From: Haliclona indistincta
Lineage: Eukaryota > Porifera > Demospongiae > Haplosclerida > Chalinidae
Assembly: GCA_964017065.1 (NCBI GenBank)
Contig: OZ024791.1
Span: 1,548,430-1,612,429, forward strand
Direction: 5' to 3'
DNA: 64,000 nucleotides
Shown here: piece after piece, positions 24,602 to 34,900 of the stretch
How the letters are laid out: every line of letters begins with the position of its first letter
Numbering within the stretch: the first letter of the stretch is position 1
Translations under genes and position numbers: made by a program
Notes under the pieces: generated by a model
Databases searched by the model: none
What the model saw: only the letters and a program-made list of their open reading frames with translations
Told to the model about the DNA's origin: nothing

Positions 24602-24809
24602 TGAACTGTGTATTATTGTAACAACAGCTGCAGTAAATTAGTGATCATCTTGTGTTTGTAATTTGTTTTATCCCAAGTCATTTTAATTGTAGTCTCTGGT
24701 TTGTAGTTATTGAGCCCTCGCGACCAAGTTGATACATAGACAATCAGAATTAGTCCAAATACTGTATGGCGAGTAATTTCACAGATTTAGACTACACTGT
24801 TGATGTTGT

Positions 24810-25055
24810 GTATTTAGTTTTTCTTTCTGCAGTTAATTCATTGTATAGTAGTTCTACATATCAATATCCGCTTTTCATTTATTCAAGAAACTGCAAATAA
24901 ACTTTACCAAAGGCTAAGGCTCAAAGTGAAGGAGCAGGAGAGCAAAAACAATAAAACAGCTCTAGATCTTGTAGCTATTAATGTTCAGAGAAATGAGTCG
25001 AATACAACTCAGTTTTACAAACTTACGTGCGTCTCTTTTAGATAGTGATTTATAA
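24810..25055 (+). pseudogene. 3' tail fragment of a lost array copy
   Basis: The sequence matches the last TM helix and C-tail of the copy at 31995 (about 35350-35625): HINIRF-type segment, FIQETANKLYQRL-like segment and LDLVAI. A frame change and stop follow. The downstream flank also matches that of the 31995 copy ('TTGTTGAACAAGATTGTT'). It shows that a gene of that subtype once stood between copy 1 and the copy at 25580. Confidence 0.8.
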
Positions 25056-25579
25056 CAAAAATGATGGCTTTCTCTACCATTGAACATTTTTGTCTAGTAG
25101 TAATGTTATTGTGTTGATCCTAAGAGTAGTTATTTGTTGAACAAGATTGTTATTAGTTTTTGGTGTGTAATTTTAAACCAAATTTTATTTTGGGTGTACT
25201 AATACCTGTTATTCATGTGCATGCATTTCAAAATGTTTGCTACATTAGAAATTCACAGCAAACAGTAGCTTAGGCTACTCTATGGGTTTCAGATAAAAAG
25301 TCACTAAAGGAGAGCTTTTGCCTACAGTATGTAAGAGAAAGTTAGTGCAGCAAGTCACTCTCTATATGCAGGTATTATATGCATCTCATCACTCTGAGAC
25401 TGTGCTGAGATACTTATAATAACTGCCCTAAAGTGAGGATGAAAACCTGACCATCAACGAGATTGATGTCACGTGTTTCAAACTATTCACTAGAAATTGA
25501 ATTATTGAGCTATTGATCTTATGAACAATAGGACACTGATAGTCTTATCAGTAAGGTACAGCATCACATGACTATTGTA

Positions 25580-28500
25580 ATGGAGTCTGTACAGGCTCTG
25601 TTATTGGTGCTGGTAACAGCGGCCTCTCTCTGTCCTGCCATTGCAGTAGAGGTGCAGGTCTTGCCTGATCTAGCTAGTGACTGCTCTAGTTCAAGTGACA
25701 ACAGTGGAGACACACTGTCTGCTGTCAACATCGATACTGCTCTAATGAACACTCGCTCCAACACAACTCTACTCTTAGAGAATGGTTGTTACCACATCAA
25801 CAGCTTCACACTGCTACAAGATCTCTCTAACATTAGCTTGATTGGATCAGGATCAGAAACCACCATTGTGAAATGTCAAGGTGATGTGGGACTTGCTTTT
25901 GTCAATATCTCAAGACTGTTAATCTCTAACGTGACTATTACCAACTGTAGATTATCCGGAGAAAACTTGCTGAATGCTTTCGATTTAGTAAAAGAATCAC
26001 TGGATGTGTTCTATACCTTCCGTAATGGTACAATTGTTGGAATCTTTATTGGTGACACTAGTGATTTACAAGCTCGTAACATGATAGTTCGAAACACACC
26101 TGGTATTGGTATGGTGGCCATTAACCTGATGGGAGAGTCTGACATGAGCAATGTGACCTTCACAAACAATAATGTACCTGATATCATATCTTCTTGTGGT
26201 GTTGGTGGTGGTCTGTTTATACTGTATGCTGACTATCATAATCACACACCAAATAAGACACCTCAACTCACCATATCAGCATCTTTGTTCAAATTGAACT
26301 ACAACTGTGCCGGAAACGGTATTTTAGAGTATGAGATCAGTTTTAGTGGTGGATTGAGCTTAACACTGTCACAGTCTAAGTTTCCTGTCGGCATTAGCTT
26401 AACTTCAGCTACAATTGAGAACAATAGATCACCTGTAAGTTCAGGAGCAGGCATTGCTTTTCATAGAGGAGTCAGCGACAGCTCTGTCAATATCTCGAGT
26501 TCAATGTTGAGAAAAAATGGAATGAATGGTACGATAGGAGGTCTTTCCATTGTATTAAATCCTGTTGTTCCTTTTCAAAATCTCTCTTCTGTTCAAATTT
26601 TGTCTAACACTATCACTGTGGAAAACACCACAATCGAGGAAAATCAAGCACAATTGTATGCAGGTGCAAGCATAGTGTCGTTCAATTCACCATTAATTAC
26701 AGAAGCAAATCAAAATCGTGTAATCTTCAAGTTTTGCAAGTTTCTTAGAAATATATCTCCTGTTTATGCAGCCTTTGCTTTTCAGAGTTTCGTACACTCA
26801 GGTTTTGATCCTTGTACGAGAATCATATTCGAGGATGTGAGCATTGAGCAGAACAGCGGAACTGATACCTCTTCAGTTAGACCTGTGGCTTTCCTTGGTT
26901 CAATCAATCTGATTATTAGAGACAAGTCACAATTTGTTAGAAATTTAGGAGCAGGTTTAAAGCTGATAGAAAGTAGTATCACTGTTGAAGGAGATTTGCA
27001 TTTTATTGAGAATGCTGGTAGTGGAATTTCTTTGATTGGGTATTCAAGTATTGTCTTACTAAATGGATCCAATTTAGTTTTTAAAGAAAATAAAGGAGCT
27101 ATTAAAGGCGGAGCAATATTTGTTGATCTTTACACATCTTTGACTGACGTTTCTGGGGTTTATGATTGTTTCTTATGGTTTAGTGAACTTACTCCACAAT
27201 GTCGAATTTTTGGCTATTGCAAAACTCAAGTACATCAACCCAATGCCACCATAGTATTTGAGAAGAACCAGGCATCTATTGGTGGTACCATATATGGCTC
27301 TAGACTGAGCACTTGTCCATGGGCAGTATATCCTAATGGTACTAAGCCTTCCTCAGGAGTAGCATTTCTCCAGCACCTTCCTTCAGTCACTTTCAATCCT
27401 TCAGTTCTTGATTCATCAGTTGTTAGTACAGATGCATTTTATTTAGTTCGAAACATATCACAACCTATTTACGCTATCCCAGGAAAAGCAATTTACCTCA
27501 ATATTACAGCATTGGATCTCTTCAATCAAACTGTATCAACAATTATTGGGTCCAGCTTACTTAATACAAGTTCACAATCCCGCCTTGGTAGCTCTGGAAA
27601 CTGGTATCTTATTCCAAACCGTACTGTTCCAATAACCATCTTAGGTAAACCAGGAGATGCATTATTTGCTTCTATTTTTACTTTAGACACTAACGCTCGA
27701 GTGGCAATGCCAGTAACTCTTATGAACTGTAGTTTTGGATTTATACTAAGTGAAAATCAAACGTGTTTATGTTATCCAGATTTACCAAGACATGTTGCTT
27801 GTAATCAGCAAAACTTTAAAATACAAGTTCCTTCACACAAGTGGCTAGGAAATAGTCCAACAGGAGGATATGCTTATGCTTCTTGTATTCTAGACTACTG
27901 TAAAGTGGGTACTACGATCATATCTGATGGTGATATTGATTCTCAATGTGAACCAGAATACAATCGTGTTGGTCTATTGTGTGCTAGTTGTAGATCAAAC
28001 ATGAGTGTTGTGTTTGGTAGCAATGCTTGTCGTCCATGCTCCAGTGCCTATCTTGCATCTATCATAATGTATGGAGTTCTTGGAATAGTTCTTGTACTGG
28101 CCATTTCTTTCTTAGGATTCTCCATATCAGAAGGTTACCTCAACAGTTTACTATTCTACTGCAATGTAACAAGCTTCTATTCATCATTCTTTGGTCCAAA
28201 TAATTTTATGGGATTCTTTTTGGTAAAATTCCTCAATCTTAGTCTGGGATTTGAGCTATGCTTTTATGATGGAATGGATACTTTAGCTAAAGTTGGAATT
28301 CAGTTACTGTTTCCAGCTTATCTGTTTTTCATCATGCTGGTTATTATCATTCTGGCAAAGTGTTCTTCTAAAATAAGCAATGCTGGTTTTTCAGCTGCCA
28401 AGACATTTTCCACGTTGCTCCTTCTCTGCTATACTAGTGTAGGCGAGACATGCACATTGATATTGTCATGGAAGACATTCGATCATGGTTCGAATAGCAT

Positions 28501-29206
28501 ATATTGGTATGCTGATCCCACTATTCAGTATGGCCAAGGGTTTCATGGCTTACTAGTGTTTGTTGCTGTGATCTTCACCTTGCTATACATTCTACCATTC
28601 TCCATTGGTCTGCTTCTACCTCCTCTCATTTTGCGAACAAGACTCAGCATCATGTTAAAACCACTACTTGATGCTTTCTGGAACCCATTCAAACCAAAGT
28701 TTCGATTCTGGATTGGACTAAGAGCCATACTTCGCATAATACCGCTGTTCTTAGCCGTCTTACCACCTTTCCCTACAAACTGTATCATGCTCATTGCATT
28801 TATCGTAGCACTTCTTTTCCTTCACAGTTGTTGCCAGCCATATGAAGGAAAGGTGCAGAATGTACTGGATTCATTTTTCTATCTGAGCTTGATTTTTTTG
28901 ACTGCTGGCGTTTTGTATTTCAGTTCAGAATCTTTTGATAACCTTTTTACCGATGACTATATAATCTTTCTGGGCACAGTTAATACTTTTTCTTACTTGG
29001 CTTTCATTTTTATAGTTGCTCTTCATATCAATATCCGCTTTCCTGTTATTCGAGAAGCTGCAAACAAACTTTACGAAGCGGTAAAGCGCAAAGTGAAGAA
29101 GCAGAAGGATGAAATTCAAATTCAAATTGATAATAATCAGAATGAGTCTAATACTATTACCTATACAGATCTGCGTGAATCTCTTCTAGACGGTGGTGAC
29201 TTGTAA
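25580..29206 (+). CDS. Receptor-array copy 2: beta-helix ectodomain, multi-TM surface protein (1,208 aa)
   Basis: This is one intronless frame. The start at 25580 is chosen because all copies begin MESVQALLLVLV there; the frame also has an ATG four codons earlier. Residues 1-23 are a signal peptide (cleavage near AIA-VEV). Residues about 60-600 contain short repeats rich in N, I, S and GG (NVTFTNNNVP, GGGLFILYADY, FEDVSIEQN, KGGAIFV) typical of right-handed parallel beta-helix folds, with many N-glycosylation sites. Residues about 740-822 are Cys-rich (CILDYCKVG, GLLCASC, NACRPCSS). TM helices start at about 823, 853, 905, 939, 987, 1044, 1067, 1095 and 1128. FWNPFKPKFRFWIGLR lies in a loop. 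The tail ends LRESLLDGGDL. Function is unknown; a surface receptor or adhesion role is inference. Confidence 0.88.
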   Translation: MESVQALLLVLVTAASLCPAIAVEVQVLPDLASDCSSSSDNSGDTLSAVNIDTALMNTRSNTTLLLENGCYHINSFTLLQDLSNISLIGSGSETTIVKCQGDVGLAFVNISRLLISNVTITNCRLSGENLLNAFDLVKESLDVFYTFRNGTIVGIFIGDTSDLQARNMIVRNTPGIGMVAINLMGESDMSNVTFTNNNVPDIISSCGVGGGLFILYADYHNHTPNKTPQLTISASLFKLNYNCAGNGILEYEISFSGGLSLTLSQSKFPVGISLTSATIENNRSPVSSGAGIAFHRGVSDSSVNISSSMLRKNGMNGTIGGLSIVLNPVVPFQNLSSVQILSNTITVENTTIEENQAQLYAGASIVSFNSPLITEANQNRVIFKFCKFLRNISPVYAAFAFQSFVHSGFDPCTRIIFEDVSIEQNSGTDTSSVRPVAFLGSINLIIRDKSQFVRNLGAGLKLIESSITVEGDLHFIENAGSGISLIGYSSIVLLNGSNLVFKENKGAIKGGAIFVDLYTSLTDVSGVYDCFLWFSELTPQCRIFGYCKTQVHQPNATIVFEKNQASIGGTIYGSRLSTCPWAVYPNGTKPSSGVAFLQHLPSVTFNPSVLDSSVVSTDAFYLVRNISQPIYAIPGKAIYLNITALDLFNQTVSTIIGSSLLNTSSQSRLGSSGNWYLIPNRTVPITILGKPGDALFASIFTLDTNARVAMPVTLMNCSFGFILSENQTCLCYPDLPRHVACNQQNFKIQVPSHKWLGNSPTGGYAYASCILDYCKVGTTIISDGDIDSQCEPEYNRVGLLCASCRSNMSVVFGSNACRPCSSAYLASIIMYGVLGIVLVLAISFLGFSISEGYLNSLLFYCNVTSFYSSFFGPNNFMGFFLVKFLNLSLGFELCFYDGMDTLAKVGIQLLFPAYLFFIMLVIIILAKCSSKISNAGFSAAKTFSTLLLLCYTSVGETCTLILSWKTFDHGSNSIYWYADPTIQYGQGFHGLLVFVAVIFTLLYILPFSIGLLLPPLILRTRLSIMLKPLLDAFWNPFKPKFRFWIGLRAILRIIPLFLAVLPPFPTNCIMLIAFIVALLFLHSCCQPYEGKVQNVLDSFFYLSLIFLTAGVLYFSSESFDNLFTDDYIIFLGTVNTFSYLAFIFIVALHINIRFPVIREAANKLYEAVKRKVKKQKDEIQIQIDNNQNESNTITYTDLRESLLDGGDL

Positions 29207-29498
29207 TCAACTGTTTACTATTGTAACAACAGCTGCAGTAGATTAGTGAACATCTTGTATTTGTTATATCCCAAGTCATTTGAATTGTAGTCTCTGGTTT
29301 GTAGTTCTTGAGCCCTTGCGACTAAGTTGAAGGCGTAATTACATTGACAATCAGAATTAGTTGAAATAATGTATAGTGAATAATTTTCATCAGGATTGAA
29401 ATCTGCATTTTTGTCAAAGCAGTCTATAACATTGATATCTATCTCATAAAATAGATATTAATTTTGTGCTATTCATATTAATTACAAGGAGATAAAAG
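29207..29498. other. 3' flank shared by array copies 1, 2 and 4
   Basis: The block beginning TATTGTAACAACAGCTGCAG after the stop codon is shared by copies at 20454, 25580 and 37508 and holds their 3' UTR. Copies at 31995 and 43157 have different 3' flanks, so the array has at least two gene types. Confidence 0.7.
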
Positions 29499-29804
29499 AT
29501 TTCTAACGAATCAAAAGGATGTAGGGATGAATGAAATCTGCTACTGGTCCGCAATGTAAACCAACAAGAAACTAGCATGGAATGGTAACACGATTGACTT
29601 GCTAACAGACCATAGATATCTACATCAGTGGCTGCTGTGGCAGACTAGCTAATTCAGCTAATTCAGCTAGTTGCCGTTGACTGACACCGAAGTGCATTGA
29701 ATTGAATTCAACTTGACTGTGACAAAATATATTGATCTTATGTACAGCCACTGATGTAGGGATCTATGGTCTGTTAGCAAGTCAATCGTGTTACCATTCC
29801 ATGC
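29499..29804. mobile_element. Foldback element type 1, right arm truncated
   Basis: The left arm (29499-29640) begins AGATTTCTAACGAATCAAAA and contains GGATGTAGGGAT, AACACGATTGACTTGCTAAC and ATCTACATCAGTGGCTG. After a short loop the inverted arm follows (29743-29804) but ends at CCATTCCATGC instead of running to the outer end. It is the same family as the elements at 50500 and 52577. Confidence 0.9.
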
Positions 29805-29892
29805 CTTCTGGAGTTCTTTCCTTGGTGGGCAGCTATGTAGAACTGTTGTCTCAATTCATAACTCCTTAGCATCATTAGTGATTTATGAATAG

Positions 29893-29928
<36 letters not shown>
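29893..29928. repeat. (TTG)12 microsatellite
   Basis: Twelve tandem GTT/TTG units. The matching place in the paralogous spacer (about 42000) has only GTTATTGTTTTTG, so the run expanded after the block duplication. Confidence 0.95.
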
Positions 29929-30328
29929 ATCTGTGATATTGTTACTGTATGTTCTCATGAACACCAACAACAATTGCTACTAATATAAATGCATTTCCTC
30001 TTTAATTTTATAATGGTGGTGAAAATTAATGGGTTCATTCTAATTATATTCATGGTCAGTTTAGGTTACTGCAAACCAAATAATTGACATTGCAAAGGAC
30101 ACCTAATCAAGTTTTTTTGTGACGAGTAATTGTTGCTAACTGTTGCTAAGCAGAAATCGCTGTGTGTGTCACAATTATTGCAATGCCAGTGATATCTGTA
30201 CATGATCCTAAGAACAATTTTTCTGCTGGTTTATGTACCACAATAATTATTTCAAGCCTGTATGTGCATGGGACTATGACCAATCATTGATTGAACAAAG
30301 GAACTGTGTAGTAGTGATAAATTTCTTA

Positions 30329-30857
30329 GGCCTCGGTCACACTACGATAAAATTGGCGACAACGACAAGATTGACGTCATTTTCTCCGGGTATGTCCGTT
30401 ATATTCGCTGTCATGCCATAGTCGTACAGTAGACGTTGTCGCTCCATTGGAGCCCAAGATTACGACTGCGACAGCTGTTATGACTGCGACAAAGCTAGTA
30501 TTGAGCCAAATGTGCATGCTAGAATCCCAACATAACCAAATATCGAACAAAAATGCTCTACTGAGAGACTGACAAACTGGTGATCGTGAGGAAAACCGGG
30601 CGGAGCGTCGTGGTCCGTGTCAAGAAGGGCCGACGATCAGCTTGCTGGCTTCGAAAAAGGATTCATGCCTTAAAATACAGTGAACTGTACATTCTCAAAA
30701 CCCTTGTTAGTTGGCAAAGGCGAGTAGCAAAGCGGTAGTCAGCCAAGACGGTACAACAGCAAGGCGTCCATCTTTGGTAGTGTGATCGCGTGCATTTGCT
30801 GTTGTGACCGTGATCGCAGTGATTTGCCGTCATCGCTATCGTAGTGTGACCGAGGCC
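30329..30857. mobile_element. Harbinger-like MITE (529 bp) with TTA target duplication
   Basis: Terminal inverted repeats begin GGCCTCGGTCACACTACGAT and its complement at the right end. TTA flanks both ends (30326-30328, 30858-30860). The paralogous spacer near 42410-42430 reads TTTCTTACAAATTT with a single TTA, which is the empty site. A 3-bp TTA duplication and GGCC-type ends fit the PIF/Harbinger superfamily. There is no transposase frame inside. Confidence 0.93.
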
Positions 30858-31077
30858 TTACAAATTTACTGTGAGTTACATGAATAAAGTGCTGTGTCTG
30901 CTTTGCAATAAATTATGGTGTGCTAGTTTTTTTCATCATAGTCCATAATACCTCAGCATCCATGAAACATTTACCGGTTGCAGTCTTGCCTCAGTGATCA
31001 GGTGTTGCCTGATACTGTCTTGTCTTGCCTGGTTTTGTGTTACGAGATATCATTAACATAAACCAATAGAGTTGTAA

Positions 31078-31651
31078 TACACTCTAAGGCGAACACCATT
31101 GGGACCAAAAATATGTCCATTATAGAGAGGGTGTCCTCTGGTCAGGGGTTTTTTGGGGCGAGCCTGAGCGAGCCCCACATTGATGGTGATGTGCATCCCA
31201 CGTCGCGGGGAATGTTTGTATGTATCTGGCCGCGTGGTGCGTTTGTCCTCCCTATGTACCCGAGAAGTCACGTGCGCGTAAACATTGACCGCGCCTCATG
31301 ATGAAATCCTCACATGGCGCGATACAAAACAAGACTGCGCATTGGAGACGTCTGGATCGACTTCTACAAGGTAAGAGTAGTCTGTACTGCCAGGAAGCGA
31401 CAACCTGCAGCAGAGTCACCTGATCACAGAACTCTACGACTGGAGCGACAACTGGAATACAAGAGCAGAGGGCTTACTGTTGTGCATATGTAGAAAACTG
31501 GATTGTTCTTGAATTGTGCAGGACATAAATCAGCTCAGGCTCGCCCCCAGCATTTTATAAATGTACTAGTTATATATTATTGTGGGTTATATGTAGGATT
31601 CAGTAAGTGTCCATTATAGAGAGGGTGTCCCCTGAGAGAGGTTCCACTGTA
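31078..31651. mobile_element. Mariner/pogo-like MITE with damaged left end, carrying a nested insertion
   Basis: The right end GAGAGAGGTTCCACTG followed by TA (31650-31651) and the internal TGTCCATTATAGAGAGGGTG segments match the element at 42644-42808. The left end has lost the GGAACCTCT part of its inverted repeat. A second TIR element (31155-31547) sits inside it. Confidence 0.8.
31155..31547. mobile_element. Small TIR element (about 393 bp) nested in the mariner-like MITE
   Basis: The ends are GGGGCGAGCCTGAG and its complement CTCAGGCTCGCCCC. The paralogous element at 42644-42808 lacks this piece and joins GTCAGGGGTT directly to a short TATACATTA tract, so it is an insertion. The target duplication is not clear because the left flank is a T run. 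Superfamily unknown. Confidence 0.75.
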
Positions 31652-31994
31652 ACAGAAAAATTAAAAGCTCTGTAAGCTTGATCTATACAATTTTCTTGTT
31701 GTCTAAAACACCTGTGAATGTGAAGAATCAGATAGTGAGGTTTAGATAAGCAAAGACACTTTACTCAGTAATAACATTGTTAGGTTAATGTGCTGTGTGT
31801 AACATGTGCAGATGATCTCTGACTTGCTCTCTGTGAAGAATGTGCTATTAACAACAATAATAATAGTAATCACTGTTGAGTATATTTGTTCAAACTATAA
31901 TCATCATAGATAAATCAATTTCACTTAGTTTCAGTGTTTTTATTTCTCAATATCCCATCATTAAATAAACATCGCACGACTGTTCCTTGCATCA
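31652..31994 (+). promoter_or_regulatory. Conserved 5' flank of the 31995-type array genes
   Basis: This region is nearly identical before the copies at 31995, 43157 and 47625, and its last part also precedes the copy at 62465. Shared landmarks are 'AACAACAATAATAATAGTAA', TTTATTTCTCAATATCCCATC and ATTAAATAAACATC about 20-30 bp before the ATG. It probably holds the core promoter and 5' UTR. Copies at 20454, 25580 and 37508 have other flanks. Confidence 0.65.
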
Positions 31995-34900
31995 ATGGAG
32001 TCGGTACAGGCTCTGTTGTTAGTGCTGGTAACAGCAGCCTCTCTCTGTCCTGCCATTGCAGTAGAGGTGCAGGTCTTGCCTGATCTAGCTAGTGACTGCT
32101 CTAGTTCAAGTGACAACAGTGGAGACACACTGTCTGCTGTCAACATCGATACTGCTCTAATGAACACTCGCTCCAACACAACTCTACTCTTAGAGAATGG
32201 CTGTTACCACATCAACAGCTTCACACTGCTACAAGATCTCTCTAACATTAGCTTGATTGGATCAGGATCAGAAACCACCATTGTGAAATGTCAAGGTGAT
32301 GTGGGACTTGCTTTTGTCAATATCTCAGGACTGCTAATCTCTAACGTGACTATTACCACCTGTAGATTATCTGGAGCAAACTCGCAGAATGCTTTCGATT
32401 TAGTAAAAGAATCACTGGATGTGTTCTATACCTTCCGTAATGGTACAATTGTTGGAATCTTTATTGGTGACACTAGTGATTTACAAGCTCGTAACATGAT
32501 AGTTCGAAACACACCTGGGATTGGTATGGTGGCCATTAACCTGATGGGAGAGTCTGACATGAGCAATGTGACCTTCACAAACAATAATGTACCTGATATC
32601 ATATCTTCTTGTGGTGTTGGTGGTGGTCTGTTTATACTGTATGCTGACTATCATAATCACACACCAAATAAGACACCTCAACTCACCATATCAGCATCTT
32701 TGTTCAAGATGAACTACAACTGTATTATTGATAATATTTTTGAAAATTGGATAGGTATTGGCGGTGGATTAAGCATAATACTCTCACAGAACAGCTTTCC
32801 TGTTGACATCAGCATAACTTCTACTACAATTGAGAACAATATGTCACCTTTAGGAGCAGTCAGCATCGTTTTTCACACAGGAGTTAGCAAGAGCTCTGTC
32901 AATATATCAAGTTCAATGTTGAGAAAAAATGGAAAGAAAAGTATAGTTGGAGCACTTTTTATTGTTTTTAATACACGTATTCCTGTTCGGTTCCTTCGAA
33001 ACGTTTCTGCTGCCCAATTGTTGCCCAACTCTGTTACTATGGGAAACACTACAATTAAAGAAAATCAAGCACAAACAACTGGTGGTGTAGCAATATTTTC
33101 TTTTTCTTCACCGCTACTTACAAAAAGAAACGAAAATCTTGTCCTTTTCAAATCTTGCAAGTTTTTTGGAAATGAATCACCTAATGGTGCAGCGTTTGCT
33201 TTTCAGAGTTTAGTATATTCTGGTTTTGATCCTAGTATGAGTATCATATTTGAAGATGTGAGCATTGAACAAAACAGAGAAACTGATTCTTCCTCTTTTA
33301 ACACTGCTGTAGCTTATCTTAGCTCAGTAAATCTGACCATCAGAGGCAAGTCACAGCTCATTGAAAACATGGGATCTGCTTTACTGCTAAGCAGAAGTAT
33401 TATCACTGTTGAAGGAGATCTACGCTTTATCAATAATTCTGGTAGTGGAATATCTTTACAGGGTTTTTCAAACATTGTCTTGCGAAGAGGATCTGCATTG
33501 ATTCTAAAAGGAAATAGGGCAGCCAATAAAGGCGGAGCAATATTTGTTCACTTTCTTTCATCTTTTACTGACCTTTCACAAATGTATGACTGTTTTCTTT
33601 GGTTTGAAGAAGTAAGTATAGATTGCAGATTTTTTGAGCATTGCCAGAATGTACCTCAACCCAATAATGCTACCATCATAGTATTTGAGGACAACCAGGC
33701 ACCTGTTGGTGGCACCATATATGGCTCTAGACTAAGCACTTGTCCCTGGGCAGTATATCCTAATGGTACTAAGCCTTCCTTAGGAGTAGCATTTCTCCAG
33801 CAGCTTCCTTCAGTCACTTTCAATCCTTCAGTTCTTAATTCATCAGTTGTTAGTACAGATGCATTTGATTTAGTTCGAAACATATCACAACCTATTTACC
33901 CTATCCCAGGAAAAGAAATAGACCTCAATATTACAGCATTGGATCTCTTCAATCAAAGTGTATCGATGACCATCAGGTCTAGCTTTCTCAATACTACAAG
34001 CTCACAATCGCGCCTTGGTAGCTCCGGATACTGGTATCTTATTCCTAACCATACGGTTCCAGTAACCTTTTTAGGTGAACCCGGAGATACACTATTAGCT
34101 TCTATCTTTAGTGTAGACTCAAACGCTAAATTGGAGGTGTCAGTAACTCTTGTGAACTGTAGTTTTGGATTTATACTAAGTGACAATCAGAGATGTTTAT
34201 GTGATCCAGATATACCAAGTCCTGTTAGTTGTAAACAGCAAAACTTTGAACTACAAGTTCCTTCACACGAGTGGCTAGGAAATAGTCCAACAGGAGGATA
34301 TGCTTATGCTTCTTGTATTCTAGACTACTGTAAAGTGGGTACTAAGATCATATCTGATGGTGATATTGATTCACAATGTGAATACAATCGTGTTGGTCTA
34401 TTGTGTGCTAGTTGTAAATCAAACATGAGTGTTGTGTTTGGTAGCAATGCTTGTCGTCCATGCTCCAGTTCCTATCTTGCATCTATCATAATGTATGGTG
34501 TTCTTGGAATAGTTCTTGTACTGGCCATTTCTTTCTTAGGATTCTCCATATCAGAAGGTTACCTCAACAGTTTACTATTCTACTGCAATGTCACAAGCTT
34601 CTATTTGTCGTTCTTTGCTCCAAATAATTCTTTAGGATTCTCTCTGGTAAAATTCCTCAATCTTAGTCTGGGATTCGAACTATGCTTTTATGATGGAATG
34701 GATACTTTAGCTAAAGTTGGTATTCAGTTACTTTTTCCAGCTTATCTGTTTTTCATCATGCTGGTTATTATCATTCTGGCAAAGTGTTCTTCCAAAATAA
34801 GCAATGCTGGTTTTTCAGCTGCCAAGACATTTTCCACATTGCTCCTTCTCTGCTATTCAAGTGTAGGTGAGACATGCATACTCATATTGGCATGGAAGAC

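Noticed and set aside
25564..25764. Recurring minus-strand frames starting MLERVFIRAVSMLTADSVSP opposite the start of every array gene
   Set aside because: They are antisense shadows, preserved only because the sense 5' ends are nearly identical between copies.
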